A DNA stretch of 64,000 bases from Lantana camara (GCA_037501455.1 CM074858.1:13318501-13382500); one strand, 5' to 3'; counted from the stretch's first letter, positions 1 through 10,060 are shown. A program made the numbers and translations. The notes: a model not told the origin generated them from the sequence alone.

Positions 1-87
1 TTGCCCACAGAAGATCAGAAGAATCCTACCATTCATTTTCTCCATTAAATTATTATTATTCCAATTTCTATCTTTACTTACGCTATT

Positions 88-201
88 GCCAACAGGGGTT
101 GGTCAAGTGGTCTGAGGGTTCTTTCTCGAAGGCAAGGTCCCGGGTTCGAATCCCTTGGACCACTTGGGTGGGGTGTGTGTTTAAAAAAAAAAAAAAAAAA
201 A
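88..201 (+). mobile_element. tRNA-derived SINE, complete, with 16-bp target-site duplication
   Basis: A 114-bp element with an internal RNA polymerase III promoter. An A-box-like stretch (TGGTCAAGTGGTCTGAGGG) lies near 100-118 and a perfect B box (GGTTCGAATCC) at 143-153. It ends in an 18-19 nt poly(A) tail (183-201). It is flanked by CTTTACTTACGCTATT (72-87) and CTTTACTTATGTTATT (202-217), a 16-bp duplication with two C/T differences, as expected for LINE-machinery retroposition. Related but less complete copies lie near 18071-18173 and 21972-22070. It is not a functional tRNA gene: there is a tail, there are duplications and I see no convincing cloverleaf. Confidence 0.85.
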
Positions 202-219
202 CTTTACTTATGTTATTTA

Positions 220-1285
220 TATCAATTCTTGTAGCTTGGTGAAATCTCATTTCCCACATAAACAAATTATTTTGGCGTTAGTCAATTTTCGGCAAGCATC
301 AACTATAATTTTTTTTATAAACTTAATTAGTATTTATATTATTAATATCGACTTAACTATATCATAATATTGTATATGTCTAACTGGCTACACAATTACA
401 AAATTATTTAATTTATGCACAAATTTGAACTATTCTAAAATTAATTCTCATGACAATGAATTCCATAAATTATGGGTAAAATACTAAAATCTTAGAAGTC
501 TTCTTCCAATAAATTTGTCATCCGCAAAACTCCATAGAATTGTGTAGAGTCCGGATATCGACACAATACCTTTTTTGTTCAACAGATGAAAAGAAATATA
601 TAAAGAGTCGAAAGTTGGGGTTATTTCAAAAGTATTTAAAATTTGTTAAATTTCTTAATCAAGCTTAATTAATTTCCTTTTATAATTGTTAATTGTATTT
701 TAACTATTTGATGTTCAAATATTGTTTTTTTGATTATTTTATTTTATTTTTCAAACTATACCATTTCTTGAATTAATAATTATATTTTCACATTTAACAT
801 TTTTATGATATTCCGTCCTACTTTTTATTTTTTTTATATAATTATATTGTTATTTAAAATTTAAAATTTAATTGGTATCTACTGCATATACTTTGTAGGA
901 TTTCAAGGCGCTCAGAATTTTGTGGCCTTCGTTGCACATCTTATTTTAAATTCTAACACTAAAAACCCTTTTATTTTTATTCGTAAAATTTATAAGACGC
1001 GTGGTGCCCTCAATGTATACTAGTTGATTTTATATAATCAATTTTATTTGACTATACTAGTTTCGATCAAGTTTCTAATAGTTGATGAATTTGTAATCTT
1101 AATATTAGTTAGTTTTTTCCTAACATTCTAACCAAAGATCTATTGTGTCATTTTTACAGGTTGCTGTAAGCTGGAATGTCTTTCTTATTATTATAAGTAA
1201 TCATTTAGATAAGTAATTGTCATTCCATTCTTTCCATTTCAATGTTAGGGATTTAGTTAAAACACTACCACATGTAGTAGTAGTT
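220..1285. other. AT-rich intergenic DNA, nothing recognised
   Basis: Strongly AT-rich sequence with many stops in all frames. I see no coding region, RNA gene or bounded repeat here. Confidence 0.6.
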
Positions 1286-1439
1286 ATCTGGCGGTTTGAT
1301 GGAGAACTTTGATATCATAATTCTAATTTTGTAATTTTATTTAGCAAAATATCACTTATAGTGTCATAGTTTAAGTATGATTTCATAGTTGGTGCCATAA
1401 TTTTATAGATAATCAAAGTTGGTTTCATACTTTACAGAA

Positions 1440-1720
1440 CCTATTCAATCCAATCAACATTTTTACTAATAGGTTGTTGGAAGGTGAAAAGCACATGCAC
1501 AAGTGCTCCGTAGTGAGGAGGAACTTTTCAAGAGACAGTATTATTCCAATTTCCAAGCAATAAAGCAAGTTAGAGTCTTTAGTTACTTGTGATGTTTTTC
1601 CAGATTAATGTGGCCCCCCTTCACTTTCGGGTAAGTAAAAAGATTTCAGTCGTGGCCACCAATTTGGAAGAGAAAATCAATGAATTAACCTCTATGATTA
1701 AACAAAAATAAAATTTGTGC
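1440..1720 (+). pseudogene. RPW8-like relic (degenerate)
   Basis: The sequence aligns by eye with the second half of the RPW8-like copies at 8653 and 33790. The shared landmarks are the 'LLEGEK...KCS' stretch near 1470-1510, the 'FFQ-INV' stretch near 1595-1615, and 'VATNLEEKINELTSM' near 1650-1700. Frames are broken by small indels and stops, so no product is expected. About 150 bp upstream also matches DNA flanking the other copies. Its value is as an uninterrupted paralogue: TTCAATCCAATCAAC at 1444-1458 is the empty-site version of the site where a 5.2-kb element entered the copy at 34.1 kb. Confidence 0.75.
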
Positions 1721-1799
1721 GTGTCATTCCAATAGCGATTTATGGGTTTGAGCACGCACAAGGAATGCAGAGTGGAGAGATTACGGTAACTAAAATAAA

Positions 1800-3085
1800 A
1801 AGAAACCTAAATCGATTAATTTAGCAGCTAGAAAAGGTAAAAAATATACTCTTAAATAGGTCTACCGATGTGTATGATTTTAATTCAAACCCGAATCGAA
1901 TTTTAACATATTCGATCAATAGAAAATGGTGATACATATTAAATTAATTATAAAATCTCATAAAAAATCTTGTGTTTTTTAAATTTTACACAGAAAACCT
2001 TATGGTCGGTAATTGCATTATATAATCGGGCTGTGCGAATTTTCTTCAGAAAAATATTGTTTTTGTATTTATATGCATGGTCTTTTAGTTTCTATAATTC
2101 TAATTTTTACCTCAATATTTATAGGATTTCTCAAATGGATCCTAAAATTATTTATTTTAATACATAATTTTTTATCCATTAATTTCTCTTTAATGTATTT
2201 TTCTACCAACTTTTCATTTATGTCTTTACTTTCATCTTTTGCTTCCTAATACGAATTTTTGTGGTATTTATATTCTTCATTTATTTCTTTTATATATCAT
2301 TCAAATATTTTCTTTTATATTCTATTATATTTTTTTCACAATTTTTTATTTATAAATATTTTTTGTCTAATTTTTTCGTAAAAAAGGGCAATACATATGG
2401 CTCAAACAACGCATGAGGATTTTTTATGTTTAGTTTTATAAAACACATAGTTTTTTATGCTAATTATTTTAATATAGTATTTATCTTGCATTTTCGGTAG
2501 TCCACGGAATGATCCTCATATAACAATTGTCTCATATAATCCTGTGGGAAGGAAAGAAAGGGAATGGCTGTTTTGCTCTGAAGTTAAATGTTGTGAACTC
2601 ACTCCTCTTCTGGTATTTATAATCCTGAGAACGCTCATTTATCTGTCAAGTTTGGTATCTTTAATCATTAAAAATATGGTAATCTATGTGAGTTGTGAGT
2701 TGTGCTAGTATGGATATATGGTTCACAGACCTTCGCCTTTTAATTTGAATTCTAAATTCTCAGTGCCTCCTCTTCACTTCCTTTGACCTTAAATCATAAT
2801 GGGTTGGTCCTTTGTTTAATTGCTATTGTTTTTCTCTGTCGTTAGTCATCTTTTTGGTTTTCTCGAAGATATTTTAAATAAACAGACTGTACGGGTAGAA
2901 ATTTAAATATGAGTAAGTGCTCTGCTTACAGGGCCGCCACCAACCTCTCACCCCAGCTGCGGTCATAGACAATCGATAGATAGAATATACTCTGTCAACT
3001 AGAACAAAAGGCAGTCATTACAAGAAAAGTAAAGAGAATATATTTACTACAAGTTTAGTGAAAATATCAAAAGTTGCTTTCATTG
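1800..3085. other. AT-rich intergenic DNA, nothing recognised
   Basis: Short open frames occur here but none shows a recognisable domain or a coding-like composition. I see no bounded repeat. Confidence 0.55.
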
Positions 3086-3089
3086 TTTA

Positions 3090-3835
3090 GGGGTCGTGTA
3101 CTAAACATGTAGTGTTTATCCATGTAAGGATTTTGCATGTTAGTGATGCTAAGCAAACTGTTGTTTACAGTTGATGTTGCATGGTCATACAAACACATGT
3201 TTGTTAGTGTTTGGCTGCTTACTTTTTGTGTATGTATAAGCATGATAGTGGTTAATTACCAATTTACCCCTATCTTTAATTTCAAGCAGACTTTCAATCG
3301 TCACAATCATTCTGCAGATTTTCATTGTTGTATGAGCGATATTTAGTGAAAATTAATTCTGCAGTTATCTTGATAAATTTGATAAGTTTAATAATAATTC
3401 TAATTATATAGATTAGTCACTGTATGTATTTTTAAAATTCTAAATTTATTAGGAAACTTATGATAATATTAATAATTGGGATTTTACTTTATATAAAATA
3501 TTATTTACAAAGAATATAATTAATCATATTTTAGAAAAATGTAATTAACAGTTTGTGAGAAAAAATCTCACAAACTTTTCTGAGATAAATACACTGTGCA
3601 GTGGCAAATCTCAGTAATTATGAAGAAGCCCTGGGTTGTACCGTCATTTTGCCCCTCGTGTTAAAATCATGCCAGCTATCACACGGAAGATTTGCGTGTG
3701 ATCCAGCACCACATTTATCACATAAATCACACGGCCCGGACCTTATCACATGGGCTCCTGCCCATGAGTAGTAAACAACTGCCAGCCCATGTCATTGGGC
3801 CTTCACATGCCTTATTTGGAAAAGTACACGACCCC
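3090..3835. mobile_element. 746-bp non-autonomous DNA transposon with TA target duplication
   Basis: The left end GGGGTCGTGTACT and the right end AGTACACGACCCC are a perfect 13-bp inverted repeat. TA lies on both sides (3088-3089 and 3836-3837). The duplicated flanking DNA at 7950-7980 reads straight through (CTTTAGATGTTTGA), so it preserves the empty site and fixes both boundaries. A TA duplication fits the Tc1/mariner superfamily (Stowaway-like), although 746 bp is large for a typical Stowaway MITE. No transposase frame is present. An internal perfect hairpin (GTTTGTGAGA / TCTCACAAAC) lies near 3552-3576. Confidence 0.8.
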
Positions 3836-3838
3836 TAG

Positions 3839-4012
3839 ATGTTTGATTGTGGTTAGTTTCTATTATATTTTGACAAATAATTATAAGGTTGAAGAACTAA
3901 GATTACTTGGAGTAATAAAATAACAGAAATAGGCCTAGTTGGCCTTTGCACTGAGGAAATGCAGCCGCAAAAAGGCATTGATTCTTTATACTGTCCACTT
4001 AGCCATGTCTAC
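3839..4012. repeat. Segmental duplicate of 7960-8140
   Basis: This stretch matches DNA ~500-700 bp upstream of the intact RPW8-like gene, including an almost unchanged 50-bp block (3958-4010 versus 8084-8138). It shows that the RPW8 unit and its upstream DNA were duplicated together. No RPW8 frame follows here, so this copy of the unit has lost its gene. Confidence 0.75.
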
Positions 4013-4049
4013 TTTCACGTACCAGAGTTTTGGAAACCTCTTTCACTCT

Positions 4050-4368
4050 TTAAGACTGTCCATTATCTCAACTTTGAAAAGAAAAGAAACAATGTTAATA
4101 TGTTATATAATATATTAGAGAATAAAGTTCAATCTCCTGTGCTAGGCATATATTCAATCTCCTGTGCTGGCTTTAGACCTTTAGTGCACATAAAATATTA
4201 TTATACAATAGGTGGGAGTGGGGAAATTCTTGTATGCATCGGGTGTGGACCTGATGCATACATCCCCTATTATTTTATTCAAAAAATAATCCGATGAACT
4301 TCATTTTCTATATTATATAACATTGCTTCTTTTCCTTTCAAAGTTGAGATGGACAGTTTCAGAGAGGG
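4050..4368. mobile_element. MITE-like element with ~40-bp imperfect inverted ends
   Basis: The stretch at 4052-4093 (ACTGTCCATTATCTCAACTT...) is repeated in inverse orientation at 4321-4363 (...AAGTTGAGATGGACAGT). The inside holds a short tandem duplication (TTCAATCTCCTGTGCT twice) and a hairpin TGTATGCATCGGGT / ACCTGATGCATACA. No flanking duplication is obvious, so the superfamily is not assigned. The frame at 3959-4297 runs through it and is not a gene. Confidence 0.5.
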
Positions 4369-4583
4369 TTCCAACACTCAAGGAACCAACTATGTTGCCC
4401 TTTTCAAAGAATCTTTTTCTTAATTCCATTTCTAAACTGAAGTCAAACTATATGAAACTGAAGTCAAACTATATGAAGGCCGATGTCAATAAGATTTACC
4501 CTTTACTTTATAGAGTTTATCTAAAGTTTTAGTACAAGTTAAACATTAAACTGAAATTAAACAATGAGAAATAAATAAATATG

Positions 4584-4763
4584 GGAAAATTCTAGTCCAG
4601 ACCAGGCTCGGCCGAACCCCAACCAATTAAAGAGCAAGTGTGTTACACTCGTCATTTGATTGGTCACTTTCTCTAAATTTTCCACCAACCACAGGGCAAG
4701 TGTAAAACACTCGCCCCCTCATTACACCGGTTTGGCCGAGCCAGGCTCGGGCTAGAATTACCC
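4584..4763. mobile_element. 180-bp Mutator-type MITE with 9-bp target duplication
   Basis: The inverted ends GGAAAATTCTAGTCC... and ...GGGCTAGAATTACCC extend for ~30 bp (AGGCTCGGCC on both sides). They are flanked by an exact 9-bp duplication, ATAAATATG (4575-4583 and 4764-4772). A 9-bp duplication is typical of Mutator-like elements. No coding sequence. Confidence 0.75.
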
Positions 4764-5024
4764 ATAAATATGGTTTCGACTTGCGTTGAACGGGGATAAT
4801 CCCTTTTATGTCTATGACTCAGTTGTTTTTGATAGTGAATAAATAAGTCTTTTAATTAAATAAATATAATTAAATTTCAGTTATTTAGAGTTAAACCCTG
4901 AATAAAACTTGAATTTTTGGTTTAGGTTTCGTTCCAATAAATTTTTTAGTTAACTTCCTAATTATTTTAAAATGACCTAATTATCCTTCGTTTAGTCATG
5001 TTGATGAATAACACGACAATTCCT

Positions 5025-6190
5025 CAAAATTTAGATATAGTTTTACAATTACATAATGTTATACTTCATATTCAAAAAAAAAATTCTTTATTTAATAACT
5101 AACGGTTGCATAACACAATAATTTCTAAAATTCATATTTAATGTTCGAAATTTAAATGTAAATATTTCATATTAAAAGAAAAGTTCTTCATTTAACATCT
5201 AATGGTTGCATAAAACAATAATACCTTAATATTTAGATATAGTTCTACAAATTTAAATAAAAATACTTCATATTAAGAGAAAAGTTTTTCATTTAACATC
5301 TAACCATTGTATAATACAATAATTTCTTAATATTTAGATATAGTTTTACAAATTCAAATATAAATACTTCATACTAAGAAAAAAATTCTTCTTTAAGTCA
5401 TTCTACTACCAATTGCTAATAGTTACTCAAAATGTAGACATTATTCCACATATGTATAAGTGAATACTTTTTTTTGAAACTCAAACCCTTAAAAGGGGAA
5501 TATTATTGAACATCAAGAGGAACAACAACAAAAATACAAGGAATAACAGGAAAATTAACGTAGGCCGAAGCCGCAGTTCCAACAGATTTGTGAGCTATTA
5601 TATTAGCATCACGTTTAATAAAAGAAATAGGCTCCTTGAAGTTGAAGATCCGATCTGGGTGAAGTTGCGCAGCCACCTTTTCTCCGGATTGAAAAGAACA
5701 CTTTGGCCTACAGTAGATAACTCGGCCAAAAAATTTCCTCGGAGAATCACAGAACATAATAAAAAAGAACATAAAGAAACTGACTAAACTTCCATACGAA
5801 AGGGACAAAACTTCCATACGGAAGAGATAAAGAACTTGAAATATAACATAACCTAAAGAAACAAACACAAACCGTATCGACGTAATAAATCTGAGAATCT
5901 GACAACAGAATAGATCTGAATCAATCCGGCGGTGGAGCATAGTATTCTCCACCGCCGGATCGAAGCTTCAATTGATTGATTGCTTTGTCTTGAGTTTGAA
6001 ACACGTAGATTAGGGTTTTGATTTTTGAGAGAGTTTGAGAGTTTACTTATAAGTGAATACTTCATATTAACATAAAAAATTTTCATTCAATAACAAACTA
6101 TTGCGTATCACAATAGTTCTTCAAATTTTAAATATAGTTTTACAAACTCAAATGTCAATTCTTCATATTAAGAAAATTAAAAGTAAAATA
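5025..6190. repeat. ~100-bp AT-rich satellite array, at least five units, interrupted by a LINE derivative
   Basis: The phrase 'ATTTAGATATAGTT(T/C)TACAA...ACTTCATATTAAGA...CTAACGGTTGCATAACACAATAATT' recurs at ~5030, 5133, 5231, 5332 and, after the insertion, at ~6075-6180. The spacing is about 100 bp. Units are diverged. The array is split by the LINE-derived insertion at 5470-6047. Confidence 0.7.
5470..6047 (-). mobile_element. Internally deleted non-autonomous LINE derivative
   Basis: Read on the minus strand, it starts with a leader rich in CTCTC and AAACCCTA (6047-5980). It passes into a frame with the C-terminal end of an RNase H-like domain (SFIKRDANIIAHKS, near 5593-5634). It ends in a short 3' UTR and an A-run (5470-5475, T on the plus strand). 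An exact 15-bp duplication, TATAAGTGAATACTT, flanks it (5455-5469 and 6048-6062). So both LINE ends are kept while endonuclease, reverse transcriptase and most of RNase H are gone. It sits inside the ~100-bp satellite. A hairpin CCGGCGGTGGAG / CTCCACCGCCGG lies at 5927-5959. Confidence 0.75.
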
Positions 6191-6199
6191 GATCATTTA

Positions 6200-7150
6200 T
6201 ATTAATAGGGAGCAAACTTTGAATTAGGTTGTGAACTAAAAATTTTTAGTCAAAAATGGAGTTTACTCAAAAACTCCCACAAAATTTTTAATGAATCACT
6301 TTGATTTTAAAGAGTTACACATATAAAAATATTTATATTAAATCTCACTTTCAAATCATGTAAAATTAAAAAAAAAAAAATTTTTGTTATTTTCGTCCTA
6401 TAAATTAACCACTTTTTAATTTTGGTTCCAACCATGAGTGATTTCTCAATTTCAATATCCTATTGTATTGCCTGATTTTTTTTCAAATTTCATCCCAAAA
6501 AACATATTCCCTCAATTATTACTGTTCAAAGAATATGTTCTTTTAAAACTAATATCATTTTACCTTTTATTCTCGAATAACCACAAAAATTATACACGTA
6601 CGCAATAACACCATCTTCCCCACGTAACTACCCCACCCCCGACCTAACCCACCACTGCCACCCTACTCCACTGCCGCCTCCGCCGCCACCACCACTATTG
6701 CATCAAGTCGCCGCCACAACCACCAGCGTCTCAGCAAATTGCCACCGCCGCCACTACCTCAATGAATTTTTTGTCCTAACAATTAGTGATTTCTCAATTT
6801 CAATATTATATTTGTTTTTTCTTTTTTTTTTTTTTCATATTTTGTCAAAAAGATCATATTTTGTCAATTATTACGTTGCAAATTGCATATTCAGATATTC
6901 TGTTTGATAATATTTTTGCCGCTAATATCACTGTATATGTGTCGCTAATTATCGATAGTGATACACCATTTATCATTATTAAATTTTCAATAATTATTAG
7001 TATTGGACAACAAAGATTGTTGTCATTAGATTCTTGTAATTACTCCTTATATTGCCACTTAATATTGTGCCACTAATACGATGGAATTGCATTTTTAATA
7101 TATTAACTGACTTAAGTTGGACTTGAGGTCAAAAAAAAAAAAAAGGTTGG
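6200..7150. other. AT-rich DNA with a CCR-triplet patch
   Basis: Mostly AT-rich, with a GC-richer triplet patch (CCGCCACCACC-type) at ~6640-6765. The phrase GTGATTTCTCAATTTCAATAT occurs at both ~6438 and ~6784, suggesting an old local duplication. The frames at 6698-7076 are low complexity and I do not call them genes. Confidence 0.5.
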
Positions 7151-7154
7151 ACTT

Positions 7155-7458
7155 GAGGTCATTTTTGAAAACTCTCCATGAGTTGAAATTTTTTTTGTTT
7201 GCTCCCCATTTTCAAAATTATTCCTCTTCACTCCCCAGATGAGACTCATAATTTTCGTTTATTCTCCATTTTGTACGGCACATACTACATATAACGAAAA
7301 ATATACAACATTTGAGGATTATGTAATATGTGTTGTATAAAATGGGGAGTAAACGAAAATTATGAGTCTCATCTGGGGAGTGAAGAGGAATAATTTTGAA
7401 AATGGGGAACAAACAAAAATTTGAGTCCCCATTTGGGGATTTTTCGGGAATTCCCCAT
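7155..7458. mobile_element. Foldback MITE, CTCCCCA family, copy 1
   Basis: Nearly perfect inverted arms of ~120 bp. GCTCCCCATTTTCAAAATTA... runs from about 7200 and its complement ends near 7412, with ATGAGACTCATAATTTTCG in both arms. The outer ends follow the same pattern as copies near 11037 and 29686 (GGAATTCCC-GAAAA(C/A)TCCCCA). No coding sequence; the transcript would form a long hairpin. Confidence 0.7.
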
Positions 7459-7489
7459 GACTTTAATTAGTAATTTCGGTAAAAAAAAA

Positions 7490-7765
7490 AAATTCGGCGA
7501 AAAAATTAGTCCATAACTATAAAGTTTGCGATTTTATAAACTATTTGACTCGAATAGATATGACCGGTTGGAAAACCCATACGAATCTCCACGCGTCCGT
7601 TAGAAAATTTGCCACGAAGCTGGTTTTGCGAGCTTCGGATGGGTTTTCCGGTGAGTCATATCTATTCAGGTCAAATAGTGCATGAAATTGCGAACTTTTA
7701 TAGTAATGGACTAGTTTTTTCACTTAAACTTTTTTGTACCAAAATTGCGAATTTCGGTAAGTTAA
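7490..7765. mobile_element. Foldback MITE
   Basis: Inverted arms of ~110 bp: TTAGTCCATAACTATAAAG at 7507-7525 pairs with CTTTTATAGTAATGGACTAG near 7695-7715. Nearer the centre, GAATAGATATGACC...GGAAAACCCAT pairs with ATGGGTTTTCC...TCATATCTATTC. No flanking duplication is seen and there is no coding sequence. Confidence 0.6.
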
Positions 7766-7959
7766 TATTATACCAAAATTACAATTTCCTCTCACTGATA
7801 TTCTGTTTTAATTTTTTCGTAGTGCATGATAAATCTGCAGAATAGGGAATAAATGAGTGTATATTTTTTGGTAGACTGTTAGAAAGTGTACTTTCGTAAC
7901 TTGGATGTTAACCATCGAGTTATAATGGCCTTTCGTTGCTTTCAACAGTTGCTTTCATT

Positions 7960-8140
7960 CTTTAGATGTTTGACTTTGGTTAGATTCTATTATATTTTGG
8001 CAAATAAGCTTAATTGGAGAACTAAGATTACTTGGAGTAATAAAATAGCAGAAATAAGCCTATATTTGGCCTTTGGACAGAGGAAATGCAGCCGCAAAAA
8101 GGCATTGATTCTTTATACTGTCCACTTAGCCATGTCTACT
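7960..8140. repeat. Segmental duplicate of 3839-4012, upstream of the RPW8-like gene
   Basis: Matches 3839-4012 closely. Together with 7925-7960, which matches 3070-3089, it gives the empty site for the 746-bp TA element. It lies 0.5-0.7 kb before the intact RPW8-like gene and may include distal promoter DNA. Confidence 0.75.
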
Positions 8141-8185
8141 TCTTTATTTGGATGGTTGCAGGTTTCAATTCCTTGCGGTTCGAAA

Positions 8186-8257
8186 AATTCAAGTGAAGCA
8201 CATCTGTCTTGTTTTTTAAGCAATTCAAGTGAAGCACATCTGTCTTGTTTTTTAAGC
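8186..8257. repeat. Perfect 36-bp tandem duplication
   Basis: A 36-bp unit beginning AATTCAAGTGAAGCACATC is repeated exactly twice, head to tail (8186-8221 and 8222-8257). The exact identity points to a recent slippage event, ~400 bp upstream of the RPW8-like gene. Confidence 0.9.
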
Positions 8258-8513
8258 TTAGTTTTATCAATGGCATGCTTGACCTTTCGAATGAACTCCA
8301 TCACTTCATATCTGCTGAAAGCTTGAGATTCCATATATTATGATAGTATAATAATTCTTAAAGGTTAAAGCCGCTCCATCAAAGTGTTTATTTTTATCTT
8401 TTGGAAATTTCATCATCAAATATACTCCACCTTGTAACTTTGATAAATTGCGAAATTATGAAAAAGGAATCTGCGAAGCCGAACCCCAGTGATTCCCAGT
8501 CTGTTGCATACTC

Positions 8514-8521
8514 TATAAAAG
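8514..8521 (+). promoter_or_regulatory. TATA box of the RPW8-like gene
   Basis: CTCTATAAAAGGG is centred ~140 bp before the conserved ATG at 8659, a normal distance for a plant TATA box plus leader. No other evidence for the transcription start is available. Confidence 0.55.
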
Positions 8522-8652
8522 GGAACTGCGGATATTCCAAAATCAGAACATGAGGCCTCCCAAATCAACAAAATCTCATCATAGATTTAAAATATAGCAT
8601 CTATAAAAGCAGGCCATCCGCCATTTTCCTGTTAATTTATGCTGACAACTTC

Positions 8653-9210
8653 ATGATAATGGGAGGCTTGGTTGAAGGAGCTGCTCTGGGAAAGGCTTTT
8701 GATCTTCTCTTCAGATCAGCTTTCCGAACCACCCCCCGAGTAGCCCTCTTCAGCTCTGACTTTAATCGCTTAAAGTCGACGCTCTGCCTAATTAAGCTCA
8801 CCATGGATGATGTTGACAGCTTCAACACGATCTTAAACGGCACGCAACACGAAGCACAGATCTTTGCCGGTCGGTTACTGGAAGGCGAAGAGCTCATACG
8901 GAAATGCTCCAAGGTGAGAAAGTGGAATGTTTTCAAGAGGTTGTACTACTCCATCAAATTAAGCAAGTTGGAATCTTCACTCGTGAGTTTTTTTCAGATG
9001 GACGTGGCTGCCCTTCATTTTCGGGAGAGCAAAAGAATTTCAGTTGTGGTTGGTAACTTGGAAGAGAAAATCAATGAATTAACCTCAATTCTCGATACAA
9101 GTCAGATTGTTCGAGGCAGTTCCGATAGGTCCTCAAATATTAATGTTGTTGGATTTGAGGATGTGGGAAATGCCGGTTGTGGAGAAATTACGGAGATGGC
9201 GGACGAATAA
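8653..9210 (+). CDS. Stand-alone RPW8-domain protein, intact (185 aa)
   Basis: RPW8-domain proteins give broad resistance to powdery mildew and related pathogens in Arabidopsis, and the same domain forms the N-terminus of ADR1/NRG1 helper NLRs. Here the domain makes up almost the whole protein. Residues 4-24 form the hydrophobic helix (GGLVEGAALGKAF). Residues 75-118 hold the diagnostic block (LLEGEELIRKCSKV, then the basic/aromatic run, then SFFQMDV). Residues ~125-150 form a short coiled coil, followed by an acidic tail. No NB-ARC or LRR follows, and the 185-aa size fits stand-alone RPW8 genes. The conserved start in the sister copies is the second ATG (8659, MGGLVEG), so the first two codons may be leader. 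It is a single exon with a TATA box at 8514 and the only uninterrupted member of six copies here. The family call is from motif recognition. Confidence 0.88.
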   Translation: MIMGGLVEGAALGKAFDLLFRSAFRTTPRVALFSSDFNRLKSTLCLIKLTMDDVDSFNTILNGTQHEAQIFAGRLLEGEELIRKCSKVRKWNVFKRLYYSIKLSKLESSLVSFFQMDVAALHFRESKRISVVVGNLEEKINELTSILDTSQIVRGSSDRSSNINVVGFEDVGNAGCGEITEMADE

Positions 9211-9214
9211 ATGT

Positions 9215-9830
9215 AAACGTAAATGAATGAAAATGGAGAAATTACGGAAATGAATGTTTCATGTAGCTTAAATGTAAATGTTTCTAGAAATCAAGTTCAC
9301 CGAGCAAAGTAGAAGGCTTTAGAGAACATTGGCGGTGACATGTAGCAGCAATATGAGATGTCATTTGACTATGCTAATGAGTTAAGAAGATCAAATCCTG
9401 ATTCAACACCGATGTAAATAAGGTTGTTTGTTGGATGTAGACTAATCATACGTGTCACGTTCTAAAGGGGCCTTATGGTGGGGTAACTCCAACTGCCGTA
9501 GACTCGTAGGTGTTGCTCCAAACAACAATCCATACCCTATATGTTTGGTTGGTGTTAATGGGGAAAGTAAACTTGGGCGTGGTTTCTAAAATTGCTAAAT
9601 TTGAACATAGAAACCAGGACATGAGTACACATTCATGAGCGATAAACAAAGGGTGTTGGTTCAAAATTTTAAGATCATTAATAGAAGATGATATATTTTT
9701 TTAAAAAAATAAATAGTGCAAATTTTATTATTAGATAAAATGATATATATGTTAAAATTTCAATTATAATTATTTTACTAGTATTCTTCACTAATAAAAA
9801 AAAAAATAATTTAAATGTATCATCATCTTT
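9215..9830. other. Downstream DNA of the RPW8-like gene, no gene seen
   Basis: It starts with a partial echo of the gene's last codons (GGAGAAATTACGGA(G/A)ATG). After that I see no frame with recognisable content. Confidence 0.5.
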
Positions 9831-9894
9831 TATTGATTGAATATGTTAAAATTCAAAATCACACACATTGGTAGGCCACAAATTTGATTATTCA

Positions 9895-10060
9895 TAATCC
9901 ATTGATTTTCTCTTCCGAATTGGAGGACGGAGGTCGCAACTGAAATCTTTTTACTTTGTTGAAAGTGAATAGGGGCCACATTTATCTGGAAAAACCTCAC
10001 AATTAAGTAAAGACTCGGGTACTCAACTTGCTTTAGCTTGGAATAAATAATAGTACTATA
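9895..10060 (-). pseudogene. RPW8-like fragment
   Basis: Minus-strand translation gives the conserved middle of the domain (VRFFQINVAP, then an HFQQSKKISVAT-like stretch). It then shifts frame before EKINEL (near 9903). Only ~55 codons survive. The intact gene lies 0.7 kb away in the opposite orientation, so the pair is tail to tail. Upstream DNA (10140-10560) matches DNA next to the relic at 33.8/39.3 kb. Confidence 0.7.

Noticed and set aside
88..201. Genuine tRNA gene
   Set aside because: A and B boxes are present, but the poly(A) tail, target duplications and lack of a clear cloverleaf indicate a SINE.
3959..4297. 112-codon plus-strand frame
   Set aside because: Starts in duplicated flanking DNA and runs through a MITE-like inverted repeat; the duplicate at 8085 does not keep the frame.
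5503..5952. 149-codon minus-strand frame as a host RNase H gene
   Set aside because: Only the C-terminal RNase H motif is present, and the frame lies wholly within a duplication-bounded LINE derivative.
7886..8326. 146-codon plus-strand frame upstream of the RPW8-like gene
   Set aside because: Overlaps the segmental duplicate and the perfect 36-bp tandem repeat; the other copy is not open, and the translation shows no domain.
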